This document shows positions 51,914 to 62,553 of a stretch of 64,000 bases of DNA, piece by piece. The translations under genes were made by a program, and so were the position numbers. A model generated the notes under the pieces. That model saw nothing but the letters and a program-made list of their open reading frames with translations. It was not told the origin of the DNA and searched no databases. The stretch comes from Streptomyces poonensis (GTDB taxonomy: Bacteria > Actinomycetota > Actinomycetes > Streptomycetales > Streptomycetaceae). The stretch's first letter is position 1. The number at the start of each line of letters is the position of its first letter. The DNA is taken from positions 124,001-188,000 of the forward strand of contig NZ_BMVW01000007.1 in the NCBI RefSeq assembly GCF_014650915.1. The letters run 5' to 3'.

Positions 51914-52984
51914 CTACGACTTGGCGTCCGCCGAGCCGGGAGCCGCGGCGATCACGGACTCGACATTCTCTGCCCGGACGTGCGCTGACCCGGTGCTCCC
52001 GGCTCCGGCGCTTCCGCCTCCAGCGCTCCCCGTCTCCCCGACCGCACCACCGGTACTGCCCGCCGCGTCGGCGGCCGTGCCGAGTGCCCGGGCAGCTCGC
52101 CGCGCGGTGCGCAACGCGTCCCAGGTCAGCAGGGCCAGCGCGAGCCAGACCAGAGAGAAGCCGGCCCAGCGCTCCGGCGGCATGGCCTCGTGGAAGTAGA
52201 GGATGCCCAGCAGGAACTGGAAGACGGGCGCCAGGTACTGCAGCAGCCCCAACGTGGACAACGGCACCCGGATCGCGGCGGCTCCGAAGCAGACGAGCGG
52301 CAGCGCGGTCACGACACCGGTCGCGGCGAGCAGAGCGGCGTGCCCGGCGCCCTCGGTGCCGAAGGTGGACCGGCCCTGCGAGCCCAGCCACAGCAGGTAC
52401 GCCAGCGCGGGCAGGAACTGGACGGCCGTCTCGGCGGCCAGCGACTCGACCCCGCCGAGGTTGACCTTCTTCTTCACCAGGCCGTACGTGGCGAAGGAGA
52501 AGGCCAGGCAGAGGGAGATCCACGGCGGCTGCCCGTAACCGAAGGCGAGGACCAGGACGGCGGCGAAGCCGACACCGACCGCGGCCCACTGCACGGGCCG
52601 CAGCCGTTCCTTCAGCACCAGCACGCCGAGAGCGATGGTCACCAGCGGATTGATGAAGTACCCGAGGGACGCCTCGACCACGTGCCCGGCGTTGACGGCC
52701 CAGATGTAGACGCCCCAGTTGACGGTGATCACCGCGGCCGCGATCGTCACCAGGCCCAGCTTGCGCGGCTGCCGCAGCAGCTCACCGGCCCAGGCCCAAC
52801 GCCGCAGCACCAGCAGCGCGACGCCGACGAGGACGAGGGACCAGACCATCCGGTGAGCGAGGATCTCGGCGGCACCGGAGGGTTTCAGCAAGGGCCAGAA
52901 GAGGGGAACGAGCCCCCACATCCCGTACGCCGCGAAACCGTTCAGCAGACCTGTCCGGTGCTCTCGCTTCGACTGCGCGGTCAA
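51914..52984 (-). CDS. rarD: EamA-family transporter RarD
   Basis: A 356-residue, ten-helix drug/metabolite transporter. The TTG at 52984 is chosen because AAGGAGG lies just upstream and the family N-terminus (GLLNGFAAYGMWGLVPLFWPLL) follows directly. Two EamA halves are evident; markers are VNWGVYIWAVNAGHVVEASLGYFINPL (ends quoted: VNWGVYIWAVN and LGYFINPL) and LGLLQYLAPVFQFLLGILYFHE, both diagnostic for RarD. The C-terminal 50 residues are a Ser/Gly/Ala tail of repeats. The exported or imported compound is not established for RarD. Confidence 0.92.
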   Translation of the reverse strand: MTAQSKREHRTGLLNGFAAYGMWGLVPLFWPLLKPSGAAEILAHRMVWSLVLVGVALLVLRRWAWAGELLRQPRKLGLVTIAAAVITVNWGVYIWAVNAGHVVEASLGYFINPLVTIALGVLVLKERLRPVQWAAVGVGFAAVLVLAFGYGQPPWISLCLAFSFATYGLVKKKVNLGGVESLAAETAVQFLPALAYLLWLGSQGRSTFGTEGAGHAALLAATGVVTALPLVCFGAAAIRVPLSTLGLLQYLAPVFQFLLGILYFHEAMPPERWAGFSLVWLALALLTWDALRTARRAARALGTAADAAGSTGGAVGETGSAGGGSAGAGSTGSAHVRAENVESVIAAAPGSADAKS

Positions 52985-53126
52985 CGGTTCCTCCTTCTTG
53001 CGGGCCGCCGTGAGCCGCGTAGACGCGCACGACCCTGATGAAGGTAGCGCCGACGACCCCCGCCTGTCATGTCCGTATCGCGATACAGTCATGACAGGCA
53101 GGTGTGGAAGACCTCGGAAGAACGAG

Positions 53127-53981
53127 TCAGCCCTTGAGCGCCGCCGCGATGGAGTCGGCGATCGGAGTGGTCGGGCGGCCGGTCAGCCGGGACAGGTCGC
53201 CGCTGGTACCGGCCAGCTCGCCCTTCGCGATGGAGGCGTCCACACCCGCCAGGATCCGGGCGAACGGCTCGGGCAGCCCCGCGCCGGTGAGGATGCCGAC
53301 ATAGGTCTCCTCGGGCACCGGGTTGTACGTGATCTCCTTGCCGGTCTGCCTGCTCAGCTCGGCGGCGTACTCGGCGAAGCTCCAGGCGGTGTCACCGGCC
53401 AGCTCGTACGTCTTGCCCTCGTGTCCCTCGCCGGTCAGGACGGCGACGGCCGCGGCCGCGTAGTCGGCGCGCGCGGCGGAGGCGACCCGGCCCTCGCCGG
53501 CCGCCTGGGTGACGGCGCCGTGCTCCAGGACCGGGGCGAGCTGCTCGGTGTAGTTCTCGTTGTACCAGCCGTTGCGCAGCAGGACGTAAGGCAGTCCGGA
53601 CGCCACGAGCGCCTCCTCGGTGCCCCGGTGGTCGTCGGCGAGGGCGGCCCTGAGGGCGCCGGGGGCACTGGTGTAGGCGAGGAGCGCGGCACCGGCCGCC
53701 TTGGCGGCGCCGATCACGGTGCGGTGCTGGGCGACGCGGTCCTTGTCGGCCTCGCTGCCCGAGACGAGCAGCACCTTGTCGCCGGCCGAGACGACACCCT
53801 CGAAGGACGTGGGGTCGTCGTAGTTCGCGACCGCGACCCGGACCCCGCGGGCGGCGAGGCCGGCGGCCTTCTCCCGGTTCCGTACGACGGCGGTGATCTG
53901 CTCGGCCGGGACCTTCTCCAGCAGTCCCTCGACGACGAAACGGCCGAGGTTTCCCGTGGCTCCGGTGACGACGATGCTCAT
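53127..53981 (-). CDS. NmrA-like NAD(P)H:quinone oxidoreductase (QorB-type)
   Basis: This 284-residue short-chain fold protein has the nucleotide motif VVTGATGNLGRFVVEGL (about residues 4-20), TSAPGALRAAL, and VLLRNGWYNENY near 133-144, the last typical of QorB/YtfG-like proteins that reduce quinones with NADPH. It is divergent from an HxlR regulator gene, 88 bp away. This pairing parallels the QorR-regulated qor genes of other actinobacteria and points to quinone or electrophile detoxification under redox control. Confidence 0.9.
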   Translation of the reverse strand: MSIVVTGATGNLGRFVVEGLLEKVPAEQITAVVRNREKAAGLAARGVRVAVANYDDPTSFEGVVSAGDKVLLVSGSEADKDRVAQHRTVIGAAKAAGAALLAYTSAPGALRAALADDHRGTEEALVASGLPYVLLRNGWYNENYTEQLAPVLEHGAVTQAAGEGRVASAARADYAAAAVAVLTGEGHEGKTYELAGDTAWSFAEYAAELSRQTGKEITYNPVPEETYVGILTGAGLPEPFARILAGVDASIAKGELAGTSGDLSRLTGRPTTPIADSIAAALKG

Positions 53982-54041
53982 GGTCAGACTCCTTGTGTGT
54001 GGCTCTGACGCTCACCATATGTCCAGCACTAACTATTCGAA

Positions 54042-54066
54042 AGTACCAACTTTGAAGTAAGGTACT
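54042..54066. promoter_or_regulatory. Inverted repeat in the qorB-type/hxlR divergent promoter
   Basis: AGTACC (54042-54047) and GGTACT (54061-54066) are perfect inverted arms around a 13-bp AT-rich spacer. A further AGTAAGTACC follows inside the HxlR gene start. The repeat ends 3 bp before the HxlR ATG, so binding would cover both promoters. HxlR proteins usually bind near-palindromic GTAC-containing sites. Confidence 0.6.
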
Positions 54067-54069
54067 GAT

Positions 54070-54471
54070 ATGGGAGTAAGTACCTCGACGGAGGCCTCGC
54101 CCCGTAAGTCGGTCACCGACGGCGAGGCGATGTGCCCGTACCGCCTGGTCCTCGAGCACGTGACGAGCCGCTGGGGCGTACTGGTCCTGATCGCGCTGCT
54201 GGACCGCCCGCACCGTTTCAGTGAACTGCGCCGGGCGATCGGCAGGGTCAGCGAGAAGATGCTCACGCAGACGCTGCAGACCCTCGAACGCGACGGCCTG
54301 GTCCACCGCGACGCCAAGCCGGTGATCCCGCCGAGGGTGGACTACTCCCTGACCGAGCTGGGACGTGAGGCGGCCGAGCAGGTGCGCACCCTCGCGAACT
54401 GGACACAGGACCGCATGGGCCAGGTGCAGAAGGCACGGGAGGCGTACGACGCGGCGAGAGAACGACGGTGA
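54070..54471 (+). CDS. HxlR family transcriptional regulator, probable redox sensor
   Basis: A 133-residue winged-helix regulator. The family N-terminus contains a conserved Cys (MCPYRLVLEHVTSRWGVLVL, Cys at about 22), the position used for thiol sensing in QorR, YodB and relatives. The DNA-binding part reads FSELRRAIGRVSEKMLTQTL and the wing PPRVDYSLTELG. It probably represses itself and the divergent QorB-like gene, with release on oxidation by quinones or diamide-like electrophiles; this is inference from family and layout. Confidence 0.92.
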   Translation: MGVSTSTEASPRKSVTDGEAMCPYRLVLEHVTSRWGVLVLIALLDRPHRFSELRRAIGRVSEKMLTQTLQTLERDGLVHRDAKPVIPPRVDYSLTELGREAAEQVRTLANWTQDRMGQVQKAREAYDAARERR

Positions 54472-54573
54472 ACAAGGCGGGAGCGAGTCATGCACGTGCC
54501 GGAGCGAATCGTGCACATGCCGGAGCGTGCCGGGCACGCTGGGCAGAACCGCGGACGGTCACGCACAACAGAA

Positions 54574-54604
54574 CCGGGGCGTACGGAATGCCCGTACGCC
54601 CCGG
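54574..54604. terminator. Bidirectional hairpin terminator between hxlR-type gene and korB
   Basis: CCGGGGCGTACGG and CCGTACGCCCCGG are perfect 13-bp arms around the loop AATGC, located between two convergent genes. A shorter repeat of GTGCCGGAGCG/ATGCCGGAGCG units precedes it (54495-54540). Confidence 0.82.
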
Positions 54605-54672
54605 CCGTGCCAACCGACAGCTCGCCTTCAGCTCACCTGAGGCTCGCCCTCGACTTCTCCCCGTCCTCCCCC

Positions 54673-55744
<1,072 letters not shown>

Positions 55745-55752
<8 letters not shown>

Positions 55753-57685
55753 CGATGGCCTCCTTGAAAGCCGTGGCGAGCTGCTCGGCCTTGAACGGCA
55801 TGCCGTTGACCTGGGTGTAGGAGCGGGCGTCGACCAGGTACTTGGCCCGGATCAGCGTGGCGAGCTGACCGAGGTTCATCTCGGGCACGACCACCTTGTC
55901 GTAACGCCCCAGAACCTCTCCGAGATTCCTCGGGAAGGGGTTGAGGTGGCGCAGATGAGCCTGGGCGATGGCGGTGCCGGCCGCCCGCAGTCGCCGCACC
56001 GCCGCCGTGATCGGCCCGTATGTCGAGCCCCAGCCGAGCACCAGCGTGCGCGCCCCGTGCGGATCGTCGACGGCCAGGTCCGGCACCTCGATTCCGTCGA
56101 TCTTGGCCTGCCGGGTGCGGACCATGAAGTCGTGGTTGGCCGGGTCGTAGGAGATGTGGCCGGTGCCGTCCTGCTTCTCGATGCCGCCGATACGGTGCTC
56201 CAGGCCCGGCGTGCCCGGCACCGCCCACGGCCGGGCCAGGGTGTGCGGGTCGCGCTTGTAGGGCCAGAACACCTCGGTGCCGTCGTCCAGGGTGTGGTTG
56301 GGGCCCTGCGCGAACTGCACCCGCAGGTCGGGCAGTTCCTCCGGCTCCGGGATCCGCCACGGCTCGGAGCCGTTGGCCAGATAGCCGTCGGACAGCAGCA
56401 GTACCGGGGTCCGGTAGGCCAGCGCGATCCGCGCCGCCTCCAGAGCCACGTCGAAGCAGTCGGCCGCCGTGCGCGGGGCGATCACCGGGACCGGAGCCTC
56501 GCCGTTGCGCCCGAACATCGCCTGCAGCAGGTCCGCCTGCTCGGTCTTGGTGGGCAGCCCCGTGGACGGCCCGCCGCGCTGGATGTCCACCACCAGCAGC
56601 GGCAGCTCCAGCGACACCGCCAGCCCGATGGTCTCCGACTTCAGCGCCACCCCGGGCCCGGAGGTGGTGGTCACCGCCAGCGCACCGCCGAACGCCGCGC
56701 CCAGCGCCGCGCCGATCCCGGCGATCTCGTCCTCGGCCTGGAAGGTCCGCACCCCGAAGTTCTTGTGCCGGGACAGCTCGTGCAGGATGTCCGAGGCCGG
56801 CGTGATCGGATACGAGCCCAGATACAGCGGCAGATCCGCCTGCCGGGACGCGGCGATCAACCCGTAGGCCAGCGCCAGATTGCCGGAGATATTGCGGTAG
56901 GTGCCCGGCGGGAACGCCGCCCCGGCCGGCGCCACCTCATAGGAGACCGCGAAGTCCTCGGTGGTCTCCCCGAAGTTCCACCCCGCCCGGAAAGCCGCCA
57001 GGTTCGCCGCCGCGATCACCGGCCGCCGCGCGAACTTCTTCTGCAAGAACTCCTCGGTGCCCGCGGTCGGCCGGTGATACATCCAGGACAGCAGCCCCAG
57101 TGCGAACATGTTCTTGCTGCGCTCGGCCTCCTTGCGGCTCAGCTCGAACTCCTGCAGCGCCTCCACGGTCAGCGTGGTCAGCGGCACCGGATGCAGTCGG
57201 TAGCCGGCCAGTGAGCCGTCCTCCAGCGGCGAGACGGCATAGCCCACCTTCTGCAGTGCCCGCCGGGTGAACTCGTCGGTGTTGACGATGATCTCCGCGC
57301 CGGGCGGCAGGTCGGCCAGGTTCGCCCGCAGCGCCGCCGGGTTCATCGCCACCAGCACGTCCGGCGCGTCCCCCGGGGTGAGGATGTCGTGGTCGGCGAA
57401 GTGCAGCTGGAAGGAGGAGACACCGGGCAGGGTGCCCGCGGGGGCCCGGATCTCGGCGGGGAAGTTCGGCAGCGTCGACAGGTCGTTGCCGAAGGACGCC
57501 GTCTCCGAGGTGAACCGGTCACCCGTCAGCTGCATACCGTCACCCGAGTCACCCGCAAAACGAATGATCACCCGGTCCAGCCGGCGGACATCCTTCACAC
57601 CTGCCGGATTGCGCTGCTCTCCCGCGCCGGGTCCGTCGACCCGCTCTCCTGGCTGCTCCTCTGGACTGCTGACCTGGCTGGTCAC
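55745..57685 (-). CDS. korA: 2-oxoacid:ferredoxin oxidoreductase subunit alpha (gamma-alpha fusion)
   Basis: A 646-residue protein from the GTG at 57685, eleven bases after AAGGAGG; the longer open frame upstream lacks similarity. The gamma domain comes first (RFAGDSGDGMQLTGDRF, about residues 40-55; NTDEFTRRALQKVGY) and the alpha domain follows (LGSYPITPASDILHELS near 300; EDEIAGIGAALGAAFGG; TTTSGPGVALKSE). This gamma-alpha order in one chain is normal for KorA of actinobacteria and mycobacteria, which support a TCA cycle independent of the lipoate dehydrogenase complex. It supplies reduced ferredoxin close to the second nuo cluster. Confidence 0.94.
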
Positions 57686-57964
57686 TGAACTGGACCTCCT
57701 TCGAGGCGGCTGCCCGGGAGCTGCCCTCCCGCCGGCCTTCCCACGGCCAACCCTACGTCTGTAAGGGTCGACTTCCCCTGGATGTTCGCATAGTGGACAC
57801 CAATCTGAGACCGCTTGGTGCCCGGACTTGTCACCATTTACCCGCCCCCCGGTGCTTCTCTGAAGACGCTCCGCGCTCGTCTCCTGGTTCTGGTCCTGGT
57901 CCTGACCATTCCCTGATGGCAGACGCATTCAACAATCGACAAGAGCTGACGTGGTGTCAGCCCG

Positions 57965-58636
57965 TCACGAGTTCAGATACGTCAGGACCGCCAGGACACG
58001 CCGGTGGTCGCCGTCGCTCTGCGACAGGCCGAGCTTGAGGAAGATGTTGCTGACGTGCTTCTCGACGGCTCCGTCGCTCACCACGAGCTGGCGGGCGATG
58101 GCCGAGTTGGTCCGCCCCTCGGCCATGAGGCTGAGCACTTCCCGCTCTCTCGGGGTGAGTCCCGCGAGCACGTCCTGCTTCCGGCTGCGCCCGAGCAACT
58201 GCGCGACCACCTCCGGGTCCAGCGCGGTGCCCCCTCGGGCCACCCGCACGACCGCGTCGACGAACTCACGCACGTCGGCTACCCGGTCCTTCAGCAGATA
58301 GCCGACCCCGTGACTGGAACCGGCCAGCAGCTCGGTGGCGTACTGCTCCTCCACGTACTGTGACAGCACGAGTACGCCCAGCTCGGCATGGTGTCGACGC
58401 AACTGCACCGCGGCTCTGACGCCTTCGTCCGTGTGCGTCGGGGGCATCCGGACGTCCGCGACCACCACGTCGGGCAACTCGCCCTGCGCCGCCAGGTCGG
58501 TGATCGTCTTGATCAGCGCGTCCCCGTCCCCGACACCCGCCACGACCTCGTGCCCGCGGTCGGTCAGCAGCCGGGTCAGCCCCTCTCTGAGCAGTACCGA
58601 GTCCTCGGCGATGACCACCCGCACCCTGTCCTCCAC
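57965..58636 (-). CDS. NarL/LuxR-type response regulator
   Basis: This 223-residue regulator may begin at the GTG at 58636 or at the GTG at 58624, which has the better ribosome site (GGAGG 5 bp upstream). Receiver domain: VIAEDSVLLREGLTRLL, the phospho-acceptor Asp in VVVADVRMPP (about residue 56-60), LSQY and the Lys in YLLKDRV. The C-terminal LuxR helix-turn-helix is LTPREREVLSLMAEGRTNSAIARQLVVSDGAVEKHVSNIF (ends quoted: LTPREREVLSLM and AVEKHVSNIF). It is encoded downstream of two histidine kinases in the same direction, its likely partners. A DnaA-box match lies at 58716. Confidence 0.92.
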   Translation of the reverse strand: MEDRVRVVIAEDSVLLREGLTRLLTDRGHEVVAGVGDGDALIKTITDLAAQGELPDVVVADVRMPPTHTDEGVRAAVQLRRHHAELGVLVLSQYVEEQYATELLAGSSHGVGYLLKDRVADVREFVDAVVRVARGGTALDPEVVAQLLGRSRKQDVLAGLTPREREVLSLMAEGRTNSAIARQLVVSDGAVEKHVSNIFLKLGLSQSDGDHRRVLAVLTYLNS

Positions 58637-58992
58637 GTTCCGGCCCCCCGAGCCCTGTGTGTCCGATGCCCCTCGGCACATCAGTATCCCGCGATCCGCC
58701 GTCTCCCACGGGGCCTGTGGATAACTCGCCGACTGCCTCGCCGACTGAGGCGAACGGCCGCCACACGGCACCGCCCTCTGCCCGTAGGAACGGCGGGGCA
58801 GAGGGCGCAGAAGAGACATCGCATCGCAGAACGAAGGCTGGAGACCAGTGCGGGAGACGCCGGAGGACGGATGGTGCGCAGAAGAGCGGTGGTGCAGCGA
58901 GGAGCGGGCCGGGCCGGGCAAGAGGTGTACATGCGAGCAGGCTTTCAAGCAGGCAATGGGCGTGCTCACGGCCGCCCCCGCCTCCGAGATGC

Positions 58993-60348
58993 CTACATGT
59001 TGCGCCAGGGCAGCTCCGCCGTCACCCGAGTGGGCCCGCCTACCGGAGAGTTCACCACCAGGATGCCGTCGACCGCATCCAACCGCTCGGCCAGCCCCGC
59101 CAGCCCGGATCCCCCAGACACCTCGGCGCCGCCCACCCCGTCGTCCACGACCTGCAACATCAGCCGGTCGTCCACCTTCCACACATCCACGCTCGCCCGG
59201 GTGGCCCGCGCATGCTTGCTGATGTTCTGCAGCAGCTCCGACACCGTGAAGTACGCGATTCCCTCGATCGCCGGCACCGGCCGGGCCGGTAGATCCACGT
59301 CCACCTGCACCGGCACCGCACACCGCGACGCCACCGCCGACAGCGCCGCGTCGAGTCCCCGGTCGGTCAGCACCGCAGGGTGGATGCCGCGTGCCAGGTC
59401 CCGCAGCTCCTGCAGCGCCGTCTTCACCTCGCCGTGCGCCTCGTCCACCATGCGCGCCGCAGCCTCCGGATCGTCCGTCAGCTTCTCCTTCGCCAGCCCC
59501 AGATCCATGGCCAGCGCCACCAGCCGGGCCTGCGCACCGTCATGCAGATCGCGCTCGATGCGCCGCAGGTCGGCCGCGGCGGTATCCACGACGGTTCCCC
59601 GGTCCCACTCCAGTTCCACCACGCGCGTCACCAGCCGGGACGGCCCCAGCAGGCCCTGCACCATCAACCGGTCCACCAGCGTCAGGGCCCGCACGATCCA
59701 GGGTGTGGCCAGGGTGAACAGCAGTCCGATCGCGGCGGTCACGGTTATCTCGAAGGGATTGTCCAGGTACACGCTGTGCGTCTCGTCGCCGTACAGCTGC
59801 AGACCGTCCTGTCCCGCCCACATCGGGAAGACCCAGAACCACAAGGGATACGTCAGCAACGCCCACCCGTACGTCCACAGGCTCAGCGCCACCGAGAACG
59901 AGAACACGGCCCACGGGAACTGCACGATCGCGTAGAGCAGATGCCGCCACGAGGTCCCGCTCTTGAGAACGGCACCCATCCAGGCCGTGATCCCCGCCCG
60001 CTTCGTCCGCAGCGGCTCGGGCTCGGACACCGTCACACCGAGCAGCCCGCGCGCCCGCGCCCGCTCCAGCGCCCCGAACCCCCGGCAGCCCGCCAGCGCG
60101 GCGGCCAGTACCGGCACACCGAGGAAGGTGATCAGCAGGCCCGCGCCGAGCGACGTCATGGTCACGGCGTACGTGAACATGACCACCGCGACCGGCAGGC
60201 TCAGCAGCACATAGGCGAGCTCCCGCCAGCTGCGTGCCTCGAACGGTGCCCGTAGCCCCGCCGGGAGCCGGTGTCGCCGCTCCTCGGACACCTCGTCATC
60301 CCAGCTACCGTGCCCGTGCCCATACCCATACCTGTACTCCGTGGCCAT
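58993..60348 (-). CDS. Sensor histidine kinase 1 (HisKA_3 family)
   Basis: A 451-residue kinase from the ATG at 60348 (MATEYRYGYGHGHG). Four hydrophobic segments in the first 245 residues form a membrane sensor (putative-sensor type): YVLLSLPVAVVMFTYAVTM, LLITFLGVPVLAAALAG, WAVFSFSVALSLWTYGWALL, and a pair near 215-235. The phospho-acceptor His is in RIERDLHDGAQARL (about residue 267). The HATPase part shows FTVSELLQNISKHARA (N box) and VVDDGVGGAEVSGGSGLAGL (G box). It is 60-plus percent similar by eye to the kinase at 60735 and lies directly upstream of the response regulator gene. Signal unknown; membrane or envelope stress is possible. Confidence 0.92.
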   Translation of the reverse strand: MATEYRYGYGHGHGSWDDEVSEERRHRLPAGLRAPFEARSWRELAYVLLSLPVAVVMFTYAVTMTSLGAGLLITFLGVPVLAAALAGCRGFGALERARARGLLGVTVSEPEPLRTKRAGITAWMGAVLKSGTSWRHLLYAIVQFPWAVFSFSVALSLWTYGWALLTYPLWFWVFPMWAGQDGLQLYGDETHSVYLDNPFEITVTAAIGLLFTLATPWIVRALTLVDRLMVQGLLGPSRLVTRVVELEWDRGTVVDTAAADLRRIERDLHDGAQARLVALAMDLGLAKEKLTDDPEAAARMVDEAHGEVKTALQELRDLARGIHPAVLTDRGLDAALSAVASRCAVPVQVDVDLPARPVPAIEGIAYFTVSELLQNISKHARATRASVDVWKVDDRLMLQVVDDGVGGAEVSGGSGLAGLAERLDAVDGILVVNSPVGGPTRVTAELPWRNM

Positions 60349-60734
60349 CGCCGCCGTCCGTTTCTCCTGCGATCCGCAGTGGGATCCCCCACCTGGGATG
60401 TCGTCATTCCGTCGGAGTCCCGCTGTTCTTCGGCCGGGTATCCGCCGGGTTTCCGTCCTGGCTCCACACTGCTCGGGTTGCGGTAAACGGACCATGGAGG
60501 CCGTCGGCGTCTTGGAAGGGGGGTTTTCCCTACCTCAGCTCTTCACCTCGGGTCTTCGCCTCGGGTCTTCGCCTCGGGTCTTCGCCTCGGGTCTTCGCCT
60601 CAGGTCTTCGCCTCGGGTCTTCGCCTCAGGTCTTCGCCTCGGGTCTTCGCCTCAGGTCTTCGCCCCGCGTTTTCTTCTCTGTCTTCTCCGCCTTCTCCGC
60701 CTTCTCCGCTTTCTGTGCCTTCACTGCCTTCACC
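60349..60734. other. Gap between the two kinase genes, largely a tandem repeat
   Basis: The 386-bp gap holds the 13-bp array annotated at 60546-60662, flanked by a pyrimidine-rich stretch (CTTCTCCGC repeats, to about 60720). The minus-strand copy would be very purine-rich. No gene is seen. A promoter for the downstream kinase may lie near 60370-60480 but none is clear. Confidence 0.5.
60546..60662. repeat. 13-bp x9 tandem repeat between paralogous kinase genes
   Basis: Nine consecutive 13-bp units of CCTCGGGTCTTCG, three with a G-to-A change at position 5 (CCTCAGGTCTTCG). The array lies just downstream of the kinase gene at 60735 on its own strand. Confidence 0.93.
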
Positions 60735-62198
60735 TCAGGGCTTCGCGGACGCTCGCCGTGTCCCCTCGTCCCCTCGGTCCCGCCACGGCAGCTCCGCTGT
60801 CACCGTGGTCGGGCCGCCCACCGGTGACTCGATGACGAACAGGCCGTCCACCGCGCCCAGCCGGTCCGCGAGCCCCGCCATGCCCGTACCGCCGTCCAGC
60901 CGGGCACCGCCACGGCCGTCGTCCCAGACCTGGATGAGCAGCCGGTCGTCCGCCCGCCACACGTCCACGGAGGCGGACCGGGCCCCACTGTGCTTGCTGA
61001 CGTTCTGCAGGAGCTCGGAGACCGTGAAGTACGCGATGCCTTCGATGGCGGCGGCAGGCCGCGTATCCAGGTCCACGCTCACCTTCACGGACGCCGTGCA
61101 GCGGGACGCCACCGCCGACAGCGCCGCGTCGAGTCCCCGGTCGGTCAGCACCGCGGGGTGGATGCCGCGTGCCAGGTCCCGCAGTTCCTGGAGCGCCAGC
61201 TTCACCTCGCCGTGCGCCTCCTCGACCATCGCCGCCGCGGAGTCGGGGTCCTCCAGGAGTTTCTCCTTGGCGAGCCCGAGGCCCATGGCGAGGTTCACCA
61301 GCCGGGCCTGCGCACCGTCATGCAGATCGCGCTCGATGCGCCGTAGATCGGCGGCGGCAGTGTCGACGACGACACCCCGGTCCGACTCCAGCTCCGCTAT
61401 ACGGCGCTCCAACTGCTCCGAGGGGGACAGCAGGCCGCGCACCATGGCTCGGTCCACGTGTGTCAGACCGCGTGCGATGAACGGCAGCACCGGCCACAGC
61501 ACGAACAGCGACACAAGAGTGACCGTGAACGTCACGACACTCCAGGGCAGCCGTGTGAGCTCGTACAGCATCGTGCGCCAGCCCACCGGATCCTTCACGG
61601 CCATCCACAACTGCGCGAGAGCGCCCTCGCCCCTGCGCAAGGGCAGCCGGCTCGGCTCGTCCACCTGTATTCCCAGCAGCACCCGAGCCCGCGCCCGCTC
61701 CAGCTTCCCCAACTGCCGGACACCTGTCAGCGCGGCCGCGAGCAGCGGGAAACCGATCACGGTCACCGTCAGGAGCGCGCTGGTGAACAGCACGCTCACG
61801 ACGTACGTGAAACCGATCAGTGTCACCGGCAGATTGGCCAGAAGATGGGCGATCTCCTTCCAGGTCTGCGCCCCGAACGCGAACCGGGCCGGCGGCAGCG
61901 GAGGGGACACCGGTGCGCTGGAAGAACCCCGACGCCCGTATGCCAAGCCCTGTCCGTGCGTCGAGCCCTGTCCGTGCGTCGAGCCCTGTCCGTGCACCGG
62001 GCCTTGCCCGTACACAGAGGTCCGCTCCTGCGGCGAGGTCTGCGCTCGCGGCGAGGTTCGCTCTTGTGGCGAAGTCCGATCCTGCGAAGCGGGTCGGCTC
62101 TGCGGCGGGGACTGCTCGTCCCGCGGAGCGTCCCCGGAGGGTGGTCGCCCCTGTGGGCCGTTGGGCTGTGCGGGATCGGCGGAGATGCGAGCGGTCAT
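60735..62198 (-). CDS. Sensor histidine kinase 2 (paralogue of kinase 1)
   Basis: This 487-residue kinase is read from the ATG at 62198. The first 100 residues are Pro/Gln/Ser-rich with TSPQERTS and HGQGST repeats (18-bp tandem repeats in DNA). The membrane sensor, linker, RIERDLHDGAQARL (His about residue 290), FTVSELLQNVSKHSGA and WDDGRGGARLDGGTGMAGL follow the same order as in kinase 1, with long identical stretches around the phospho-acceptor. Both share the single response regulator gene downstream. It is divergent from nuoA2. Confidence 0.92.
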   Translation of the reverse strand: MTARISADPAQPNGPQGRPPSGDAPRDEQSPPQSRPASQDRTSPQERTSPRAQTSPQERTSVYGQGPVHGQGSTHGQGSTHGQGLAYGRRGSSSAPVSPPLPPARFAFGAQTWKEIAHLLANLPVTLIGFTYVVSVLFTSALLTVTVIGFPLLAAALTGVRQLGKLERARARVLLGIQVDEPSRLPLRRGEGALAQLWMAVKDPVGWRTMLYELTRLPWSVVTFTVTLVSLFVLWPVLPFIARGLTHVDRAMVRGLLSPSEQLERRIAELESDRGVVVDTAAADLRRIERDLHDGAQARLVNLAMGLGLAKEKLLEDPDSAAAMVEEAHGEVKLALQELRDLARGIHPAVLTDRGLDAALSAVASRCTASVKVSVDLDTRPAAAIEGIAYFTVSELLQNVSKHSGARSASVDVWRADDRLLIQVWDDGRGGARLDGGTGMAGLADRLGAVDGLFVIESPVGGPTTVTAELPWRDRGDEGTRRASAKP

Positions 62199-62383
62199 GG
62201 CACCAGCGTGCCCGTCGGTACCAGGGCCGCGCCATGAGGTGGACCGCCCGGACACCCTGGGGAAAACCCCACCCTCCGCGGAACCCTTCCCCCAATGCGG
62301 GAAACCCGCCCTTCACAGGCGTCCCGTACGGCTGGGCACAAGCCCGTCGGAACAACGTCCGCATGCCGGGCCGTGACAGGCTG

Positions 62384-62412
62384 CTTACCGTCTCTTTAGC
62401 AGGGCCTAGACT
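62384..62412 (+). promoter_or_regulatory. Candidate promoter of the second nuo cluster
   Basis: CTTACC (62384-62389) and TAGACT (62407-62412) are 17 bp apart, a moderate HrdB-type match. The nuoA2 GTG lies about 140 bp downstream. No Rex-type palindrome was found here, in contrast to the first nuo operon. Confidence 0.4.
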
Positions 62413-62553
62413 CCCGTGCGTACAGATCGTCGAACATGGCGTATCAAGGAGCGAGACCGGAGTGACCGAAGAGGCCGGAAGCCCGGTTTCGCCGTGTCGC
62501 ACCAGGTGTACGAGGTCTACCAGGTCGGCGAGGTCAGGGAGCGAGGGACGGAC

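Noticed and set aside
62256..62553. Rex operator upstream of nuoA2
   Set aside because: No TGTGA-N6-TCACA palindrome was found in the gap.
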